Positions 60,827 through 64,000 of a DNA stretch of 64,000 nt are shown here, piece after piece (positions within the stretch are counted from its first letter, which is position 1; each line of letters starts with the position of its first letter). The position numbers were made by a program, and so were the translations under genes. The DNA is taken from contig VXAA01001414.1 in the NCBI GenBank assembly GCA_013399115.1, forward strand, positions 38,241-102,240. The letters run 5' to 3'. The DNA comes from Anseranas semipalmata (Eukaryota > Chordata > Aves > Anseriformes > Anseranatidae). The notes under the pieces are model-generated. The model had not been told where the DNA came from. It did not search any database and saw nothing but the letters and a program-made list of their open reading frames with translations.

Positions 60827-63003
60827 AGGGAAATTTTGGAGAATGCAGGACATTGCCCTTGACTCAAGCTTTCATATTTCAGCTCTGCAGGGACGATCCT
60901 CTCCAAATGAACTTGCAATCAATAAAATGAGTTAAATTACTGTGGCCCTTCAAAATGGCAAAGCCACAGCCAGAGACTGTTTTGTATCAGATACAGTGGG
61001 AAACGTAAGCTAGATTTGAATTCAGTGTTTCACTGCATTTCCCCAGAAGGGGTTTAGAAATGTGCCAGGATCAGCTGAATCTCCCAGAGGACAGGAGTAG
61101 CACACATGCTACCAGGAGGGGATGCTCTGTATCAAAGACGGTTTACCTGTTCCCTCATCTCTTCCCTGCACCACCCTTCAGTTCCATCAATGCATCTGTC
61201 TGTGGGGCTACTCTGTGAGCCAGGAGGATGCATTGTCATGATTAAAAATACAGGCAGCCTCTCCAAGCTGGCTTTGACACAAAGAAAAATGTTCAGCTTC
61301 AGCAGAAAAGTATGGGAAGTTGTAACATGGGAAGGGTGGGGAGGAAAGAAAGTACTAATCCAGCTTGTCTGTCAGTTTTGTCTATGTATTTCTAACCACT
61401 GCCTATTTGTTTATATTATCACCATCACTGTAACATGCCAATCTTTGTGTTTGCTGCATCCACAAATCCTAGCAATGAGTTAAATACAACTAAACAGTCA
61501 CCCCTTACTTCCACTGAAATGCAATCACCTCTATGCTTTCTACCAGATAGAAATTACCAGATGCTGAAGTGGTACACAACTATTCATAACAAGCCCAACA
61601 CATGCACACATGGTGTAAGCCATAACTTACCCAGCAGAAACTCCAGCTGGAATGCAGGTAGCCAGAATGTAATTACCTAAGCTGGAATTTAGCCAGGATA
61701 ATGGGGCTAAAATCCCTATTTGTTTGGATTAATTTAATTGCTAAATATATTGTTCCACAAGTCGTTGAAGAAATGACCTTTTTGTATTAGCCAGCAGGTT
61801 AAATAGCACTTTTATTGCAGTACTTCTGTTCCTGCCAGTCACTTCTGTTTCTTATTTGACTTCCAGGTCTTTTGCATTATCCCTGTCAGCCCTGTCAGCT
61901 CCCTGGAATAAGATCTCCTAAGGATAGGTACAAGAAGCCACAATATTAGAGAAATAAAATGGGCAATACAACCAGTGAAAATTCATCTGGCATGCACTAC
62001 TTCAGTCAAAGAAAGTTGGCAATAAATGTGAAAACATCCTTGTAGTGGCTATATTCTTTTCTTTAATAACATCATGGAGAAAAATCCTTCAGCTGTTGAA
62101 ATAAAATTAGCTTTTATTACAGTCTAAAAAAGTAAATATCATAAGAGTACAAACAATATTGCTATGGCATACCCAGAGGCATATACTGGCTATCTGCTGT
62201 ATCGTAATTTAACATTGCTACTATTCCTCACAGGATTAACCCTGCCAAACTCAAGTATTAACGGATTTCCTCCCACACCTCACCCATGCATGGCACAGTG
62301 CATAACGTCATAAGGCATAGTGCAGGCACTGCTCAAGAGTAACCTCATATATTCTCACAGAGGTTTTCCATCCTGCCCTATCATGCTCCCTACATTATGC
62401 CCAAAATTACTTTGGAAACTAGAGCAGAACAAAGACAATGGTCTACAGATTAAAAAAATAATAATAAAAATAAGAAAAATAAAATATGCGAGTTTCTTCT
62501 CTTCCTGATTCATGAGCCTATCCTACATTTGCAGAATAAACTAACCTGATGAGAACAGACCACAAAGGCACAGCAGGGGAGATATTATAAGATGTCAGAG
62601 CCAAAGAAACACTGCTCACAGGTGTCTGCAATACTGGTGCAGGATGAGTCTCTAATAGTAAGTATGCACACACATAAGACTTTGTTCAAAACCACCCCCT
62701 TCTGGCTTTCTCATTTTACCCCACTGACGTATCAAATCCTGCTATCTGCAAATATTTTGCACATTTCCCTGGGAGATGAGGAGCACAATGCCCCTCACAA
62801 ATGCATGCAACCCCACAGCTTCATTAAAAGGAATGCCTAGAGGTGAATTTTGGAGGTTACCTAAACAAAATGCCAAAAACATATATTGAAGTTCTTTCAT
62901 ATCCTTATTGCCCGCAAACTGAGGTATGCAATTGCTGGTTACAGAAAGCTCAGAGGGAATCATTGTAAATGTTTAAAACTGACCAAAAATTGCTCTTTTC
63001 TAC

Positions 63004-63020
63004 AAAAAAAAAAAAAAAAA
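63004..63020. repeat. Poly(A) tract, 17 bases
   Basis: Uninterrupted A run. Confidence 0.9.
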
Positions 63021-64000
63021 AGTTACGAATGTGAAGTTGTTACTAAAGTCCTTACAGGGCTTGAAGGAAATGACAGATCATTGAGAAACTAGATCGCAGC
63101 CTAGAAAGCACTTGCTTTTGTTGGGAGGAATCCCAGTTCTCCCTGGCTGAGGGTATATTTTGAACTGCAGAAGCAGTAAAAGCCCCAGGACAGGATGGAC
63201 TCCTGTGCAGCCCTGGCACAGCTTGCTGATCTGCATGGTGGGCAGCTCCCTTCTGCTGGAGAACACCCATAGGATGGAAAAAACTGTTAGAAGAGAAGTG
63301 TGTTGGAACACTTGCAATAATGGGCTCAAAGAAATGGAAGAAAGATCAAAAATCAGAAATGCCCAGCAAAAACGTGCACCCTCCAGAGAAGCATTTCTCC
63401 AGAAACTCTCTAATAACGAAGAACCTGAGATTTACAGAAACAGAACTGGAGGAAACCTCTTGAGATTCAGCCCCTTGCTGTCACATCATCATATCATATA
63501 ATCCTTTTCATAAATTTCCATAAATCATTCCTTAGAACTAGGTATGTTTTGGAAGAGATCAGTAGAGAACCTTATTCCTCTAAAGATTACAAACTTCTAC
63601 TGTCTATTCTAAACTTACCTGCGGCTGTAACACCCAGATATGTTTCTTTATGTATCTTGTGTGCAAGAGAATGAAAAGGAAAGGGAAACATAGGTTTTGA
63701 AGACTTCTAACTGCCTATGGCTCTTCTGAAGTAGAGATCAAGAGCATCTGCTCATTAACTCAGAGTAGAAATGCAGCTTTACAAGCTGTCATGAGAAAGA
63801 GAGTGAGAAAGCAGGCTGTGAGGGTGGATGAGTTGGGAGCCGAGGATACCCCAGCTCAGGGCAGTGACTTCATGACCCTAAGCACCACCCCACAGTACCC
63901 AGACTGGCAAATGCTCAGATGTCCCAGGAAGGTCATGTAGAGAGCCAGGACTGGGGTCTTCTGGGGGCTGGGCTCAGATGGTGGTCCTGACCTGTGGGTG

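Larger units (their letters stand above)
59238..64000. other. Unassigned non-coding DNA to the right edge
   Basis: No gene or repeat family recognised. A-rich tracts occur at 59588-59600, 60801-60826 and 63004-63020. The last ~170 bp (63830-64000) are more GC-rich and run off the window; they may begin another feature, but nothing is identifiable. Confidence 0.6.

Overview
The window reads as non-coding nuclear DNA of a bird. It is AT-rich vertebrate sequence with short microsatellites, several 5'-truncated CR1 LINEs ending in the avian CR1 tail, three LTRs that resemble avian endogenous retrovirus (probably ERVL-like) families, and two very old MIR-like SINE remnants. No complete protein gene, tRNA, rRNA, CRISPR array or operon is supportable. 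I saw no new biological system here. The most informative structure is the layering of mobile elements.

Layout. 1-410: 3' end of a CR1 entering from the left edge. 411-14440: unassigned DNA with one decayed CR1 (about 5572-5835). 14442-17242: a nested complex. An old minus-strand CR1, including its FADD reverse-transcriptase box, is split by a plus-strand CR1 (14557-15739, holding a 276-base assembly gap) and by a solo LTR (16251-16874) with a 5-bp target duplication. 17243-35896: mostly unassigned, with a CR1 tail at 21231, a MIR remnant near 25408, two CTCF-like motifs and two weak exon-like open segments on opposite strands (24087-24237 minus; 34015-34136 plus). 35897-36365: minus-strand CR1. 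36366-50095: unassigned, with a possible conserved non-coding block near 39690-39990. 50096-50845: two separate minus-strand CR1 3' ends. 53075-53189: a second MIR remnant, followed by a 450-bp pyrimidine tract. 55658-59232: two minus-strand solo LTRs, 863 bp apart, the first split by about 1 kb of unrelated sequence. 59238-64000: unassigned.

No genes work together here. If the exon-like segments are real, parts of the window are introns of unidentified genes; otherwise it is intergenic. Family assignments come from my memory of avian repeat families and from motifs visible in the sequence. No database was consulted.
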